Below, piece after piece: positions 24,613 through 34,345 of a stretch of 64,000 nt of DNA. Each line of letters starts with the position of its first letter. The first letter of the stretch is position 1. The notes under the pieces are model-generated. The model worked only from the letters and a program-made list of their open reading frames with translations. It was not told the origin of the DNA and did no database searches. The DNA lies in the NCBI GenBank assembly GCA_009785615.1, contig WQVX01000002.1, positions 1 to 64,000 on the forward strand, written 5' to 3'. This DNA is from Defluviitaleaceae bacterium (GTDB lineage Bacteria; Bacillota; Clostridia; Lachnospirales; WQUN01). The translations under genes were made by a program, and so were the position numbers.

Positions 24613-25074
24613 ATGGCCTTTTTTGATGCAATGAATATTAGTGCGACTGGTCTTACAGCTCAACGTTTGCGTATGGACTTGATTTCAGAAAATATAGCAA
24701 ATGTTAATACCACTCGTACAATGCAAGGCGGCCCGTTTAGACGTAAAACTGCCTTGTTTCAAGAAATACAAGAAACCCCTTTCGGCATGTTAATGAAAGA
24801 CACCATGGGGGATGACAATGTTAGGAGACGTGCGCCTTTAGGTATGGGTGTAAGGGTAACTAATGTTGTGCAAGATCTTAATCCCGGCCCTATGGTTTAT
24901 GACCCTGCCCACCCTGACGCTAATGCTGAAGGCTACGTGGAAATGCCCAACGTCAATATAGTAGAGGAAATGGTTAATATGATTTCGGCTAGTCGTTCTT
25001 ATGAAGCTAACATCACTGCTATCAACACGTCAAAAGCAATGATGTCAAGGACGTTGGAAATTGCTCGTGGCTAG
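24613..25074 (+). CDS. flgC: Flagellar basal-body rod protein FlgC
   Basis: 153 residues from the ATG at 24613; a longer in-frame extension starts inside the leader without a proper binding site. It shows the rod motif LISENIANVNTTRT near the N-terminus, the MGVRVTNVVQD segment, and the C-terminal VEEMVNMISASRSYEANITAINTSKAM signature. It builds the proximal rod in the periplasm-equivalent space and cell wall. It is followed by fliE after 39 bp. Confidence 0.96.
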   Translation: MAFFDAMNISATGLTAQRLRMDLISENIANVNTTRTMQGGPFRRKTALFQEIQETPFGMLMKDTMGDDNVRRRAPLGMGVRVTNVVQDLNPGPMVYDPAHPDANAEGYVEMPNVNIVEEMVNMISASRSYEANITAINTSKAMMSRTLEIARG

Positions 25075-25113
25075 TATTGGTAAAACAGGTTTTATATTAG
25101 GGAGGAAAAAATA

Positions 25114-25446
25114 ATGGATTTAGATTTTAGAGTACCGGCTCTTATACCGAGGCTTGACCCGGATGAAACTCTTGCGAGGCAGTTGCAGGCCACGCATACT
25201 TTAGATGACGGAGACCGCAGTGCATTTGATTCTTTTTTAAGTGCCGCTATGGACGTGGTAAATGAAACTAATGTACTACAATTTCAATCTGACGATGCTC
25301 AAATGAGATTTGCTACCGGACAAAGTAATGACATGCTTGATGTAATTTTGACACAACAAAGGGCTACTTCAGCACTCAATTTTACTGTGCAAGTTACTAA
25401 TAGGATCATTGAAGCATATCGAGAAATTATGCGTATGCAGGTTTAA
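25114..25446 (+). CDS. fliE: Flagellar hook-basal body protein FliE
   Basis: 110 residues. The FliE C-terminal pattern is clear (MDVVNETNVLQFQSDDAQMRFATGQSNDMLDVILTQQRATSALNFTVQVTNRIIEAYREIMRMQV). FliE joins the MS ring to the rod and is the first exported protein. A GGAGG binding site precedes the start. The first 30 residues are unusually Asp/Arg-rich and diverge from B. subtilis FliE. Confidence 0.94.
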   Translation: MDLDFRVPALIPRLDPDETLARQLQATHTLDDGDRSAFDSFLSAAMDVVNETNVLQFQSDDAQMRFATGQSNDMLDVILTQQRATSALNFTVQVTNRIIEAYREIMRMQV

Positions 25447-25505
25447 TTGGTCTAGTTAAATTACAATAATACATTTCGCTTGTGCGTGGATGAGGTGAGT
25501 AGTTA

Positions 25506-27137
25506 ATGTCAGATCGAGTACTAAGAGTCGTTCAACCTGCCAAAGATAGATGGAATGGCCTTGAACGTGCGCAAAAAATTCGGATAATTGCTATAATAGC
25601 AATTGTTTTAGTGGCCTTGATTATAGCTGTGTTTTTAACCACTCGTACGGTTTATCGTACGGCTGTAACAGGTATATCCCACGTTGATGCTATGCAAATA
25701 GCGTCAATAATGTCTGAACATGGTATCAGTTACCAATTGCGCGAAGGTGCCGGAGCTTCAAGTGTTGCGGTAGATCAAACCAGGTTAAACGATGCCAGAT
25801 TGTTGATCGAAACAAATGGACTGGTGGCTGATAGAGATTTTACTTATGAAGATGCCTTAAATTTTAGTGGAATTGGCGTAACAGAGACAGTTACTCGTAA
25901 TAATTTATTAAGGGCCAGACAAAGTGATTTAGAACAAGCATTGGCAAGTATGGATGGTGTTCTTTCTGCTAGAGTAGAACTTAATCTTCCGGATGCAAAC
26001 CGTTTCTTTGTACAAACAGCAGACAGAGCTACTGCCGGTGTTATAGTACGTACTACACGCCAGCTTTCCAGAAATGAAGGAGCAGCTATAGCTCGCTTTG
26101 TTCAACGAAGTGTAATGGGATTAGATCTGGAAAATATCGAAGTAATTGATACAGATTTTAATGTGTTGTTCTCGGGTGATGATGTAGGATCAGAAGATGG
26201 AGATTTGACTCTTCAACAAGAAATTGCAGCAAGAGAACGTATTGCGGTGACGGCTCAAGTTAGAGATTTATTTAGTCATTTCTATGATGTGGTTGCTGTA
26301 GCCCCAAATTTAGCATTACCACAATTTACTTCTGAATCAGAGACTATTACTTTTGAAGCTCCTATACCGGAAATGGAAGGCGGACTTTTGCGAAATGAAC
26401 ATGCTCATTCAGCAAGTGCGTCAGGAACTTCATCAGCTTTTGAACCGGGAATGGGATCCAACAACCTTGCTATCCCTACATATCCTTGGGGTATGCCATC
26501 GGATATGAATGCGCGTCAGCAAGAGCATAACCGTAATTTTGCTTTGAATGAACGCATTGAAAGAACGCGAAGCGTAAACAATAGTTATGAGCGGGAAAAC
26601 TCCAGCATCACAGTAAACCTTGCGCATTTTGTGTTCTACGATCAAGCGTTGCTTCGTTCAGAACAAAATATTACTGAGTCTGAATGGCAAGAACTTAGAA
26701 GAAATACTCGTCACGAACCTAATACTGATGAAGCTCTTATAGCACATTATACAGCTTTAGTTCGCACTGCTACGGGTATTGAAAATGTAACAGTAATGTC
26801 TTGGATTGTACCTCAATTTGTTGATTATGTTCCAACTCCGATAAATTATGGTGCCCTTATAATGTATGCCATTTTAGCACTATTGCTGCTTTTCTTGGCT
26901 ATTGCATTAATCCGTAAGACACAACCGGAAGAAGAGGAAGAAATTGAACCTGAACTTTCTGTAGAGGATTTATTGGTAAGTACTCAAATGGAAGAAGCTT
27001 TGGAAGAAGAACAGCTTGAACCTATTGGGTACAACGAAGATTCTGAATGCAAGCAAAAACTGGAAGTGTTTATTGATGATAAACCGGATGCTGCTGCATC
27101 ATTGTTGCGTCATTGGTTAAATGAGGCAGAAGTTTAA
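25506..27137 (+). CDS. fliF: Flagellar MS-ring protein FliF
   Basis: 543 residues with two membrane helices (about 27-47 and 455-477) bracketing the ring-building domains (VDAMQIASIMSEHGISYQLREG, ARVELNLPDANRFF, a long central loop). The cytoplasmic tail ends in an acidic FliG-binding segment (DAAASLLRHWLNEAEV). It forms the MS ring that houses the export gate. The central insert rich in Ser, Asn and His (about 285-335) is poorly conserved in the family. Confidence 0.96.
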   Translation: MSDRVLRVVQPAKDRWNGLERAQKIRIIAIIAIVLVALIIAVFLTTRTVYRTAVTGISHVDAMQIASIMSEHGISYQLREGAGASSVAVDQTRLNDARLLIETNGLVADRDFTYEDALNFSGIGVTETVTRNNLLRARQSDLEQALASMDGVLSARVELNLPDANRFFVQTADRATAGVIVRTTRQLSRNEGAAIARFVQRSVMGLDLENIEVIDTDFNVLFSGDDVGSEDGDLTLQQEIAARERIAVTAQVRDLFSHFYDVVAVAPNLALPQFTSESETITFEAPIPEMEGGLLRNEHAHSASASGTSSAFEPGMGSNNLAIPTYPWGMPSDMNARQQEHNRNFALNERIERTRSVNNSYERENSSITVNLAHFVFYDQALLRSEQNITESEWQELRRNTRHEPNTDEALIAHYTALVRTATGIENVTVMSWIVPQFVDYVPTPINYGALIMYAILALLLLFLAIALIRKTQPEEEEEIEPELSVEDLLVSTQMEEALEEEQLEPIGYNEDSECKQKLEVFIDDKPDAAASLLRHWLNEAEV

Positions 27138-27180
27138 AATGCAGGTAATCAAGTTCCAAAAAAGAGGGGGTAAATAGAGC

Positions 27181-28206
27181 ATGGCTGTTATAGCCGAAAA
27201 AGCAAGAATCGAGATGACCGGCCGAGAAAAAGCTGCCATTTTGCTTATCGCCATGGGGCCTGAGAAGTCTGCAAAAATATTCAAACATCTCAAAGAAGAA
27301 GAGATAGAGGCCCTTACTTTGGAGATTGCTAATACCTCCACAGTAAAGCCAGAACTTAAAGATGAAATTTTAGAAGAATTTTACCAAATATGTTTGGCTC
27401 AACAGTATATCACTGAGGGTGGTATAGGTTATGCCCGTAATATCCTGGAAAAGGCTTTGGGTGAGTCAAAAGCATTTGAAATCATCAGCAAACTTACTGT
27501 TTCACTACAAGTGCGTCCTTTTGATTTCATTCGCAGAACGGATGCCGGCCAAATCATCAATTTCATACAAAATGAGCATCCACAAACTATTGCGCTTATA
27601 TTATCTTACTTGCGTCCTCAGCAAGCCGGTGAAGTTCTTTCTTCTCTCGCTCAAGAAAAACAAGCTGAAGTCGCACGAAGAATTGCTATTATGGATAGGA
27701 CTTCTCCGGATGTAATCAAAGAAGTTGAAAGAGCTTTAGAAAAGAAATTATCACTTCTTATGATGGATGACTATACCACTGTTGGTGGTGTGGATTCGGT
27801 TGTTGAAATTTTGAATGCTGTAGATCGCGGTACAGAACGTTATATCATGGAAACTTTGGATGTGGAAGATGTAGAATTGTCTGAAGAAATCCGTCGTAAA
27901 ATGTTCGTATTTGAAGATATTCTTATGCTTAGTAATAGAGATGTACAACAAGTGTTGCGTGAAGTGGATTCCAAAGAACTCAGTATTGCTCTTAAAGGTT
28001 GTAGTGAGGACTTGCAAAATCATATCTTTGCAAACATGTCCAAACGCTTAGCTGCTATGACAAAAGAAGATATGGATTATATGGGTCCTGTGCGTCGTAC
28101 AGATGTAGAAGAATCCCAGCAGAAAATAGTAAATATTGTCCGCAGATTGCAGGATTCCGGCGAGATCATCGTTGCTCGTGGCGGAGGAGATGAGATTATT
28201 GCCTAG
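27181..28206 (+). CDS. fliG: Flagellar motor switch protein FliG
   Basis: 341 residues, full length. The N-terminal FliF-binding domain (REKAAILLIAMGPEKSAKIFKHL), the middle EHPQTIALILSYLRPQQAGEVLSSL segment and the torque helix (DRDVQQVLREVDSKELSIALKG type, here NRDVQQVLREVDSKEL) with its charged residues are intact. It transmits torque between stator and rotor. The AGAGGGGG binding site is good. The stop overlaps the fliH start region. Confidence 0.97.
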   Translation: MAVIAEKARIEMTGREKAAILLIAMGPEKSAKIFKHLKEEEIEALTLEIANTSTVKPELKDEILEEFYQICLAQQYITEGGIGYARNILEKALGESKAFEIISKLTVSLQVRPFDFIRRTDAGQIINFIQNEHPQTIALILSYLRPQQAGEVLSSLAQEKQAEVARRIAIMDRTSPDVIKEVERALEKKLSLLMMDDYTTVGGVDSVVEILNAVDRGTERYIMETLDVEDVELSEEIRRKMFVFEDILMLSNRDVQQVLREVDSKELSIALKGCSEDLQNHIFANMSKRLAAMTKEDMDYMGPVRRTDVEESQQKIVNIVRRLQDSGEIIVARGGGDEIIA

Positions 28207-28984
28207 AGTTTTAAAGGCAGCCACTGTATATGTTGACCAAGAAAATAAGGTGCAGATCAAAAATGCGGTTATAAAACCGAAACTTCCGGAAGTCATAGAA
28301 GAAATGTTGCCGGAAGTTTCAGATGTTGCACCGGAAGAACAAGCTCAAGATATTGTTCAGCAGGCTCATGATGATGCTGCTTTTATATTGGGTCAGGCTG
28401 AAAAAGAATATGAAGAGTTAATTACAAAAGGGCAAAAAGAAGTAGAAAATTTAATAGTAGAAGCTCAATCTCGCATGGAAGAAGAAGGTCGTCGTATCCG
28501 AGAAGAATGCAAGATTGAAGGTTATCAAGAAGGAATTGATTCAGCTCTTGAAGAGGCTACTGCCATAAGAACTGAAGCTAAAACTCTTCTTGCTGATACT
28601 GTTAAAACATGTGATCAAACTCGTCTTGATATTGAGCCTGATGTAGTAAATTTGATAATTAATATAGTAGAAAAACTTTTAGCCAATGCAGTAAACATCA
28701 ACCCTTCAGTGGTGGTTGCTTTAATACGTGCAGGATTTGACAGCACTACTTTGTCAGGTCAAGTTGTTGTAAGGGTTTCTGATAATGACTATGTTTCGGT
28801 GATGGAGTATAAAGAAGAGCTTACAGCTGTTGCCAAAGGTGCTGCAAATGTCGAAATTGTAAGAGATGTGTCTCTGAAATCTACAGAGTGTATTATTGAT
28901 ACTCCTTATGGAGGAATAGATGTAAGCTTAACGCCACAGTTTGAAAGCTTGAGGGAAAATCTAATTTATTTATTGGAGCACTAA
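28190..28984 (+). CDS. fliH: Flagellar assembly protein FliH
   Basis: 264 residues from the ATG at 28190, which overlaps fliG by 17 nt; a TTG three codons later has a better distance from GGAGGA. The protein has a long coiled-coil and amphipathic centre (AQDIVQQAHDDAAFILGQAEKEYEELI, then AQSRMEEEGRRIREECK) and a C-terminal globular domain (VVVRVSDNDYVSVMEYKEEL, CIIDTPYGGIDVSLTPQFESL). FliH is the peripheral stalk-like regulator of FliI. Confidence 0.9.
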   Translation: MRLLPRVLKAATVYVDQENKVQIKNAVIKPKLPEVIEEMLPEVSDVAPEEQAQDIVQQAHDDAAFILGQAEKEYEELITKGQKEVENLIVEAQSRMEEEGRRIREECKIEGYQEGIDSALEEATAIRTEAKTLLADTVKTCDQTRLDIEPDVVNLIINIVEKLLANAVNINPSVVVALIRAGFDSTTLSGQVVVRVSDNDYVSVMEYKEELTAVAKGAANVEIVRDVSLKSTECIIDTPYGGIDVSLTPQFESLRENLIYLLEH

Positions 28985-28986
28985 GC

Positions 28987-30312
28987 ATGATGACAATAGA
29001 TTTAACCAGGTACCAGACTGTTTTGGAAAAAAACTATATTAAAAAATTAGGTAGAGTGTCTCAAGTAGTTGGACTTACCATTGAGTCTACAGGGCCTGAT
29101 GTAAATATAGGGCAAACTTGCCGTATTAAATCTCCTCGCAGTAATGAAGAATTGTTAGCAGAGGTAGTGGGGTTTAAAGGCAACCATATTTTGCTTATGC
29201 CTTTAGGAAATATGGGAGGCATAGGGCCGGGCAGCATAGTAGAGGCATTAGATAAACCCATTACTGTAAAAGTATCAGAAAGTTTGCTTGGGCGTGTGTT
29301 AGATGGCCTTGGTATGCCTATGGATGGCAAGGGGGATATTGTAGATGGTGAGGAGTTTTATACTTCTAATACACCTCCTAATCCTTTAGTGCGCAATCGA
29401 ATAAAAGAATCACTTCCTCTTGGTGTAAAGGCTATTGACGGACTTCTTACCATAGGAAAAGGGCAACGTATTGGTATATTTGCAGGTAGTGGTGTGGGCA
29501 AAAGTACTCTTATGGGTATGATTGCTCGTAATACTCAAGCTGATATTAATGTAATTGCTCTTATAGGTGAGCGTGGGCGTGAAGTTAGAGAATTTATTGA
29601 GAAAGACTTAGGGGAAGAAGGTCTTAAACGTTCTGTGTTGGTTATATCTACATCAGATAAGCCGGCTTTGGTTAGACTGAAAGCAGCAGAGGTTGCCACG
29701 AGTATAGCTGAATACTTTAGAGAACAAGGCAAAGATGTAATGCTTCTTATGGATTCTTTGACACGTTTTGCTATGGCTCAGCGAGAAGTCGGCCTTGCTG
29801 CCGGAGAACCTCCGGTGTCTCGTGGATATACACCGTCAGTGTTTGCAGTTATGCCAAAATTGTTGGAACGGGCAGGAAATTCTGAAAAAGGAAGTATTAC
29901 TGGCTTGTATACAGTTTTGGTTGATGGTGACGACTTGACAGAACCTGTAACAGATACAGCCAGGGGCATACTGGATGGACATATTGTTCTTTCTCGTAAA
30001 ATAGCTAACCGTAACCATTATCCGGCTATAGATGTGCTTGCTAGTGTTTCGCGTGTTATGACGGATGTGGTGAGTAAAGAGCATAAGGTTTTAGCTAATG
30101 AAATGAAGAAGCATATGGCGGTCTATGCCAACTCTGAAGATTTAATCAACATTGGTGCATATGTTGTTGGTAGTAATACAGAAATAGATATGGCTATATC
30201 AAAACATGATTCTATCAACGATTTTTTAACTCAGGTTGTAGATGAAAAAGTATTGTTTGAAGATTCTTTAACTGTTATGAAGAGTATCGTAAATACGCAA
30301 GGTGAGATCTGA
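28987..30312 (+). CDS. fliI: Flagellum-specific ATPase FliI
   Basis: 441 residues, an F1-beta-like ATPase that energises type III export. Walker A is GSGVGKST (about 168-175), with the GERGREVREF motif and Walker B MLLMDSLTRFA. The C-terminal TQVVDEKVLFEDSL helix is normal. Start ATG at 28987 or the adjacent ATG at 28990, 10 nt after GGAG. The stop overlaps the fliJ start. Confidence 0.97.
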   Translation: MMTIDLTRYQTVLEKNYIKKLGRVSQVVGLTIESTGPDVNIGQTCRIKSPRSNEELLAEVVGFKGNHILLMPLGNMGGIGPGSIVEALDKPITVKVSESLLGRVLDGLGMPMDGKGDIVDGEEFYTSNTPPNPLVRNRIKESLPLGVKAIDGLLTIGKGQRIGIFAGSGVGKSTLMGMIARNTQADINVIALIGERGREVREFIEKDLGEEGLKRSVLVISTSDKPALVRLKAAEVATSIAEYFREQGKDVMLLMDSLTRFAMAQREVGLAAGEPPVSRGYTPSVFAVMPKLLERAGNSEKGSITGLYTVLVDGDDLTEPVTDTARGILDGHIVLSRKIANRNHYPAIDVLASVSRVMTDVVSKEHKVLANEMKKHMAVYANSEDLINIGAYVVGSNTEIDMAISKHDSINDFLTQVVDEKVLFEDSLTVMKSIVNTQGEI

Positions 30313-30761
30313 TGGCCAAATTTGTATTTCGTTTGCAGAGTTACCTGGGTGTTAAGGAACAGCTTGAAGAACAGAAAAAAAATGAATATGGTGAAGCTAT
30401 ACGTCGTCTTGAAGAAGAAAAGAAAAAAAAGCATCTTTTAGAGCAGGAATTAGAAGAAAATGTGTTTCTTTTCAAAAGAACGTTGGCTACTTCTATTGTG
30501 CCGGCGGATATTCGTCGGTACAATAACAGGATAGAGATTGTTAAGGTTTGGATTACAGAGCAAGAAGAGCGTATCAAGATTGCCACTCAATATGTAGAAG
30601 AAAAGCGACTTGAATTAGTAGAAGCTATGAAGGAACGTAAGGCTTTAGAAACAGTTAAAGAACGTAACTATGAAGAATATTTAATAGATGAAAAACGTGC
30701 TGAACAATCAGTGGTAGATGGTATAGTAAGCTATAAATATGCTGAAAAGATTAGCGGATAA
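30312..30761 (+). CDS. fliJ: Flagellar export protein FliJ
   Basis: 149 residues, almost entirely coiled coil (RLQSYLGVKEQLEEQKKNEYGEAIRRLEEEK... and VKERNYEEYLIDEKRAEQSVVDG). It overlaps fliI by one base (TGATG). FliJ is the central-stalk-like subunit that couples FliI to FlhA. Length and helix pattern fit the family; the primary sequence is poorly conserved in general. Confidence 0.9.
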   Translation: MAKFVFRLQSYLGVKEQLEEQKKNEYGEAIRRLEEEKKKKHLLEQELEENVFLFKRTLATSIVPADIRRYNNRIEIVKVWITEQEERIKIATQYVEEKRLELVEAMKERKALETVKERNYEEYLIDEKRAEQSVVDGIVSYKYAEKISG

Positions 30762-30793
30762 TTATTTTTGTATTAAAGATTAGGAGGCAGGAT

Positions 30794-31642
30794 ATGGCTT
30801 CAAAAACGAGAAGACCGGGTCAAAGTTCAGGTGCATCGAATGATTGGCGGGATCCGGGAGCAGACAGTCCTGATGGAGGCGTACCTGTTATTCCTTTACT
30901 TATAGGATTTGTGCTGATAGTTGCTTTAGTTGCGATATTAGTATTTAATGTATTCAACATTAGGGACGGTATTTTGTTGCCACCTTTCCAAGGAATACCT
31001 CTAGTAGGTAACATAGCGACGGGTGGAGATGCTTACATAACAGTTGATGGAGATGTAGTAATAGCGGCAGATTCTACGATAGCAGAGGTTATGGCAGAAG
31101 TAGAAGCCTTACGTGCTCAACTTAATACTGCTACGGCTCTTAATACTCAATATGAAGAGACTATTCGAGCAATGTCAATATATAGAGATTTTATTACAAC
31201 TTATAGAACAGATCGGTTTAGACTTGATCAAGCAATAGCTTCTGGTGATCCTGTTGAATTTTCTTTATGGTATGAAAATATGGAACCGGGAAATGCAGCG
31301 TATTTATATCAACAAATACAAATAGTGCAGCGAGTAGATAGAGAATTCAGACGTTTTGCTAATACCTATTCACAGATGAACCCGGAAGATGTGGCACCGG
31401 TATTTACTGTGCTTTTAAACAATAATCCGGATTTACTTATAAGAATACTACAGACTTTTAATAATGCCCAACAGGCAGGGATTTTTGCTGAAATGCAATA
31501 TGTAGATGTAGCTCGTATCACTATGTTATTGGAACCGGATGCAGATGTCACCGGGATATTACCAAATGTTGTGCAGTTAGATAACTTGAATCTTCCAACA
31601 ACTAACATCACACCTGAAGAAACTCAAGCAGAGGCATCATGA
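30794..31642 (+). CDS. MotE/YlxF-like flagellar membrane protein
   Basis: 282 residues: a Pro/Ser/Gly-rich N-terminus, one membrane helix at about 36-56 (IPLLIGFVLIVALVAILVFNVF), a coiled coil around 88-130, and a C-terminal MgtE-N-like domain (QMNPEDVAPVFTVLLNNNPDLLIRILQTF, GIFAEMQYVDVARITMLL). The position after fliJ matches ylxF of B. subtilis, and MgtE-N-like domains occur in MotE-type chaperones. Its role in assembly or stabilisation of other flagellar proteins is inferred. Confidence 0.75.
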   Translation: MASKTRRPGQSSGASNDWRDPGADSPDGGVPVIPLLIGFVLIVALVAILVFNVFNIRDGILLPPFQGIPLVGNIATGGDAYITVDGDVVIAADSTIAEVMAEVEALRAQLNTATALNTQYEETIRAMSIYRDFITTYRTDRFRLDQAIASGDPVEFSLWYENMEPGNAAYLYQQIQIVQRVDREFRRFANTYSQMNPEDVAPVFTVLLNNNPDLLIRILQTFNNAQQAGIFAEMQYVDVARITMLLEPDADVTGILPNVVQLDNLNLPTTNITPEETQAEAS

Positions 31643-31747
31643 TAAAAGTTTATTGATTTTAATTTTAATATAATCGCATCCTGTTCCATTATGGATGTGT
31701 TTATATATTTGCAATGTCATCAAATTTAAATTTAGGAGGTGATATGT

Positions 31748-33148
31748 ATGATTAACGATATAGCAAATCATGAAATGGGTTTGGCATCTTCGTTTTTTAA
31801 AGTACCGAATGTTGAAAAAGGGAATGCATCTGGTCAAAGTTTTGGTCAGTTAATGTCAGACATGGATGTACGAGAAACTACACCCGTCCAAAGAGAACGC
31901 AATAATTCTGATCGCAACAACAGAATGAATGAGCGTGATAATGATAGAACTCGTGAAGCATCTCGGCGGATAGAGTCTGGAGGAAACGCTCAGAGGGAAT
32001 CTCGAGATAATCAGACAGTTGCTGATGTTAAAAACGAGGAAATTTCTGAAGTTATTGTAAATACTGATGGGAATTCTTTAGTTACTTGTGAGGAAAATTT
32101 TGATGAAATAGCAGAAATCATTGTTGATGAAATAGCAACAATGTCATATGTTCCCCAAGAAGTAGTGTTAGAATACCTTCATGTGTTGGAGATGAACCCG
32201 GAAGATATTGCCGAACCCCAAAATGCGAATAAATTTTTGCAGAGTATGTTAAAGGTAGAATCACCTGTAGAATTGCTGGTCATACCGGAATATCCGGAGG
32301 CTCTTAAAGAAATTGTGGAAACAGTAAAAGATCTTCTCGAAAATGGTGAAATGACCAAAACTGCAAAGCCTAATCTTGACAAATTGTTTGGGCTGAAAGT
32401 TGAAGTGGACGATCAAAATCAATTAGTGGTTTCTTTGGTGGATGAAAAGTCAGAAATGGAAAACTTACCAAAGGATATGTTTTCTCAATTGACAGAAGAA
32501 GATGATCAATCGGAGAATTTTAGAAACAATACAACTACCACTACTACAGTGCGCACTGGCAATACATCTTATGATGAGGCAGAACCTGTTTTCCAAGAAT
32601 CAAGTGAGTTTATTAAGCCGGATACGCAAAGTGTGAATTTGGAACCACAAATCAATCCGGCAGTACTTGCAGCACAACAAGCAACAGTTCAAGCGACAAT
32701 ACAACAAACAATTCCAACTAGGGTTGATCCTGCACAGGTTATGGAACAAATTTTATCCCGAGTTAAGACAGTATCAGTTGAAAACTTTGCTGAACTACGT
32801 ATTAACTTGCGCCCGGAGCATTTGGGTGATGTATCTTTGCGGATAGCTACTCAAAATGGTACAGTAGCAGCTTTGTTTGTAGCTGAAAATCAGCGGATAA
32901 AAGAAATTATTGAATCTCAATTTAACCAATTAAAGGCTGTTTTAGCAGAGCAAGGAATAGAAGTCTCTGAATTATTTGTTTCTGTAAATAGCGAAGATTC
33001 TGAAAGGCAAATGAATGAGTTTCTTAAAGCTCAACAAGAAGCCTTGAGACGCTTGCAACGAGCAGCAGGATTAGTTGAAAGTGTTGAAGAAGAAACCCCT
33101 ACAGAGACTACTATATTAATGGATAATACAGTGGACTTCTCTGCATAA
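31748..33148 (+). CDS. fliK: Flagellar hook-length control protein FliK
   Basis: 466 residues from the ATG that lies 8 nt after AGGAGG. The long N-terminal half is low-complexity, charged and Asn/Arg/Gln-rich. The C-terminal Flg_hook domain is well formed (ELRINLRPEHLGDVSLRIA, then IKEIIESQFNQLKAVLAEQGIEVSELFVSV). FliK measures the hook and triggers the FlhB switch. The DUF6240-like gene at 20118 may encode a second protein with a similar C-terminus. Confidence 0.92.
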   Translation: MINDIANHEMGLASSFFKVPNVEKGNASGQSFGQLMSDMDVRETTPVQRERNNSDRNNRMNERDNDRTREASRRIESGGNAQRESRDNQTVADVKNEEISEVIVNTDGNSLVTCEENFDEIAEIIVDEIATMSYVPQEVVLEYLHVLEMNPEDIAEPQNANKFLQSMLKVESPVELLVIPEYPEALKEIVETVKDLLENGEMTKTAKPNLDKLFGLKVEVDDQNQLVVSLVDEKSEMENLPKDMFSQLTEEDDQSENFRNNTTTTTTVRTGNTSYDEAEPVFQESSEFIKPDTQSVNLEPQINPAVLAAQQATVQATIQQTIPTRVDPAQVMEQILSRVKTVSVENFAELRINLRPEHLGDVSLRIATQNGTVAALFVAENQRIKEIIESQFNQLKAVLAEQGIEVSELFVSVNSEDSERQMNEFLKAQQEALRRLQRAAGLVESVEEETPTETTILMDNTVDFSA

Positions 33149-33169
33149 AAACCATAAAGGAGGTAATTT

Positions 33170-34288
33170 ATGTCTGGACCAGCTTTGTGGACACAGATAC
33201 CGGTTGATGTAGAAACTGGTAATGTTAATACAGGTTCTAATGCAGTTAGTCGGCCACCGGCAAGAAGCACAGGGGAACTTGATAGGGATGCATTTTTGAT
33301 GTTGCTAGTCACTCAAATGCAACACCAAGATCCTCTTAACCCTATGGACGATCGTGACTTTTTGGCTCAAATGGCTCAATTTGCTGCATTAGAACAACAG
33401 CAACATATGACACGTTCTATGGAGTTGCAACAAGCCTATTCTATGATTGGAAAAAATGCACAGGCTAATTTTTTCTGTGAATCAACAGAGCAACTTATGC
33501 AGGCTGATGGCCCTGTAGTTCATGTCAGGCGAGCAGGCAGTCAGGTATTATTAGGCGTAGTAACAGAAGCTCCCAGACTCAACGAGTATGGTCAAATGAT
33601 CAGAAATGAAGCTGGAGATATATTGACTGAAGTAAGGGTTGTAGAAGTGCCAATTGATAGTGTTACTCTTGTTGAAGATGAGCACATGATGCATTTGCAG
33701 TTGCAAGGAATTTTGAATGGTGTGGCTAATACACGAGATATTAATTTAATTGGTCGCCATATTCAAGCTTTTACTTTTGATGAACGAGGCGAGCCAAACG
33801 GTTTCATTGAAGGAGAAGTGGAATTTGTTCGTTTCCTAGGCCAAAGGTCAGTGCTTTTGGTAAATGGCAGAGAAGTGTTTGATGATGAAATACTTTCTAT
33901 ATCTGATGGACCTTTAGTGATGGGTCAGCAAATAAGAGGCAGATGCTGGGCACCGGGCGGCACAGGCGGATTTGTTGATGTAGAAGGTGAAATTCGTGGT
34001 ATAAATGTGTCTAACGGTCGTGCATATGTAGATGTAGGCGGTACTAATTTGCGTCTTAATCGAGTAGACCATCTTATAACCGGTTTGCAGTTTGTGGATA
34101 GATTGGTTCACCATCCAACCGATATTTCAGGCACTGTTGATGCTTTAAGTGTTAGAAATGGTTATGTTTATATCTATATTGATGGCACGCGCAGAGATCT
34201 TATGGAGTATTTAGAAGGTGGCGGCAGACAGGTTCCAAACTTACCATCAAACCCACCTGCAACTTCTCCGGATGATTCAGATGACTAA
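33170..34288 (+). CDS. flgD: Hook-capping protein FlgD with extended C-terminus
   Basis: 372 residues. The hook-cap N-terminus is canonical (LDRDAFLMLLVTQMQHQDPLNPMDDRDFLAQMAQFAALEQ, about 38-77). Typical FlgD proteins have about 140-240 residues; here a longer tail carries several related beta modules (EVEFVRFLGQRSVLLVNGREVF, EIRGINVSNGRAYVDVGG, TVDALSVRNGYVYIYIDG). FlgD caps the growing hook so that FlgE can polymerise. An AGGAGG precedes the ATG. Confidence 0.92.
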   Translation: MSGPALWTQIPVDVETGNVNTGSNAVSRPPARSTGELDRDAFLMLLVTQMQHQDPLNPMDDRDFLAQMAQFAALEQQQHMTRSMELQQAYSMIGKNAQANFFCESTEQLMQADGPVVHVRRAGSQVLLGVVTEAPRLNEYGQMIRNEAGDILTEVRVVEVPIDSVTLVEDEHMMHLQLQGILNGVANTRDINLIGRHIQAFTFDERGEPNGFIEGEVEFVRFLGQRSVLLVNGREVFDDEILSISDGPLVMGQQIRGRCWAPGGTGGFVDVEGEIRGINVSNGRAYVDVGGTNLRLNRVDHLITGLQFVDRLVHHPTDISGTVDALSVRNGYVYIYIDGTRRDLMEYLEGGGRQVPNLPSNPPATSPDDSDD

Positions 34289-34345
34289 ACAATAATTGAA
34301 GCAGAATGAGTATGTGATGATAACGATAAAGATCAGGTGATGACC

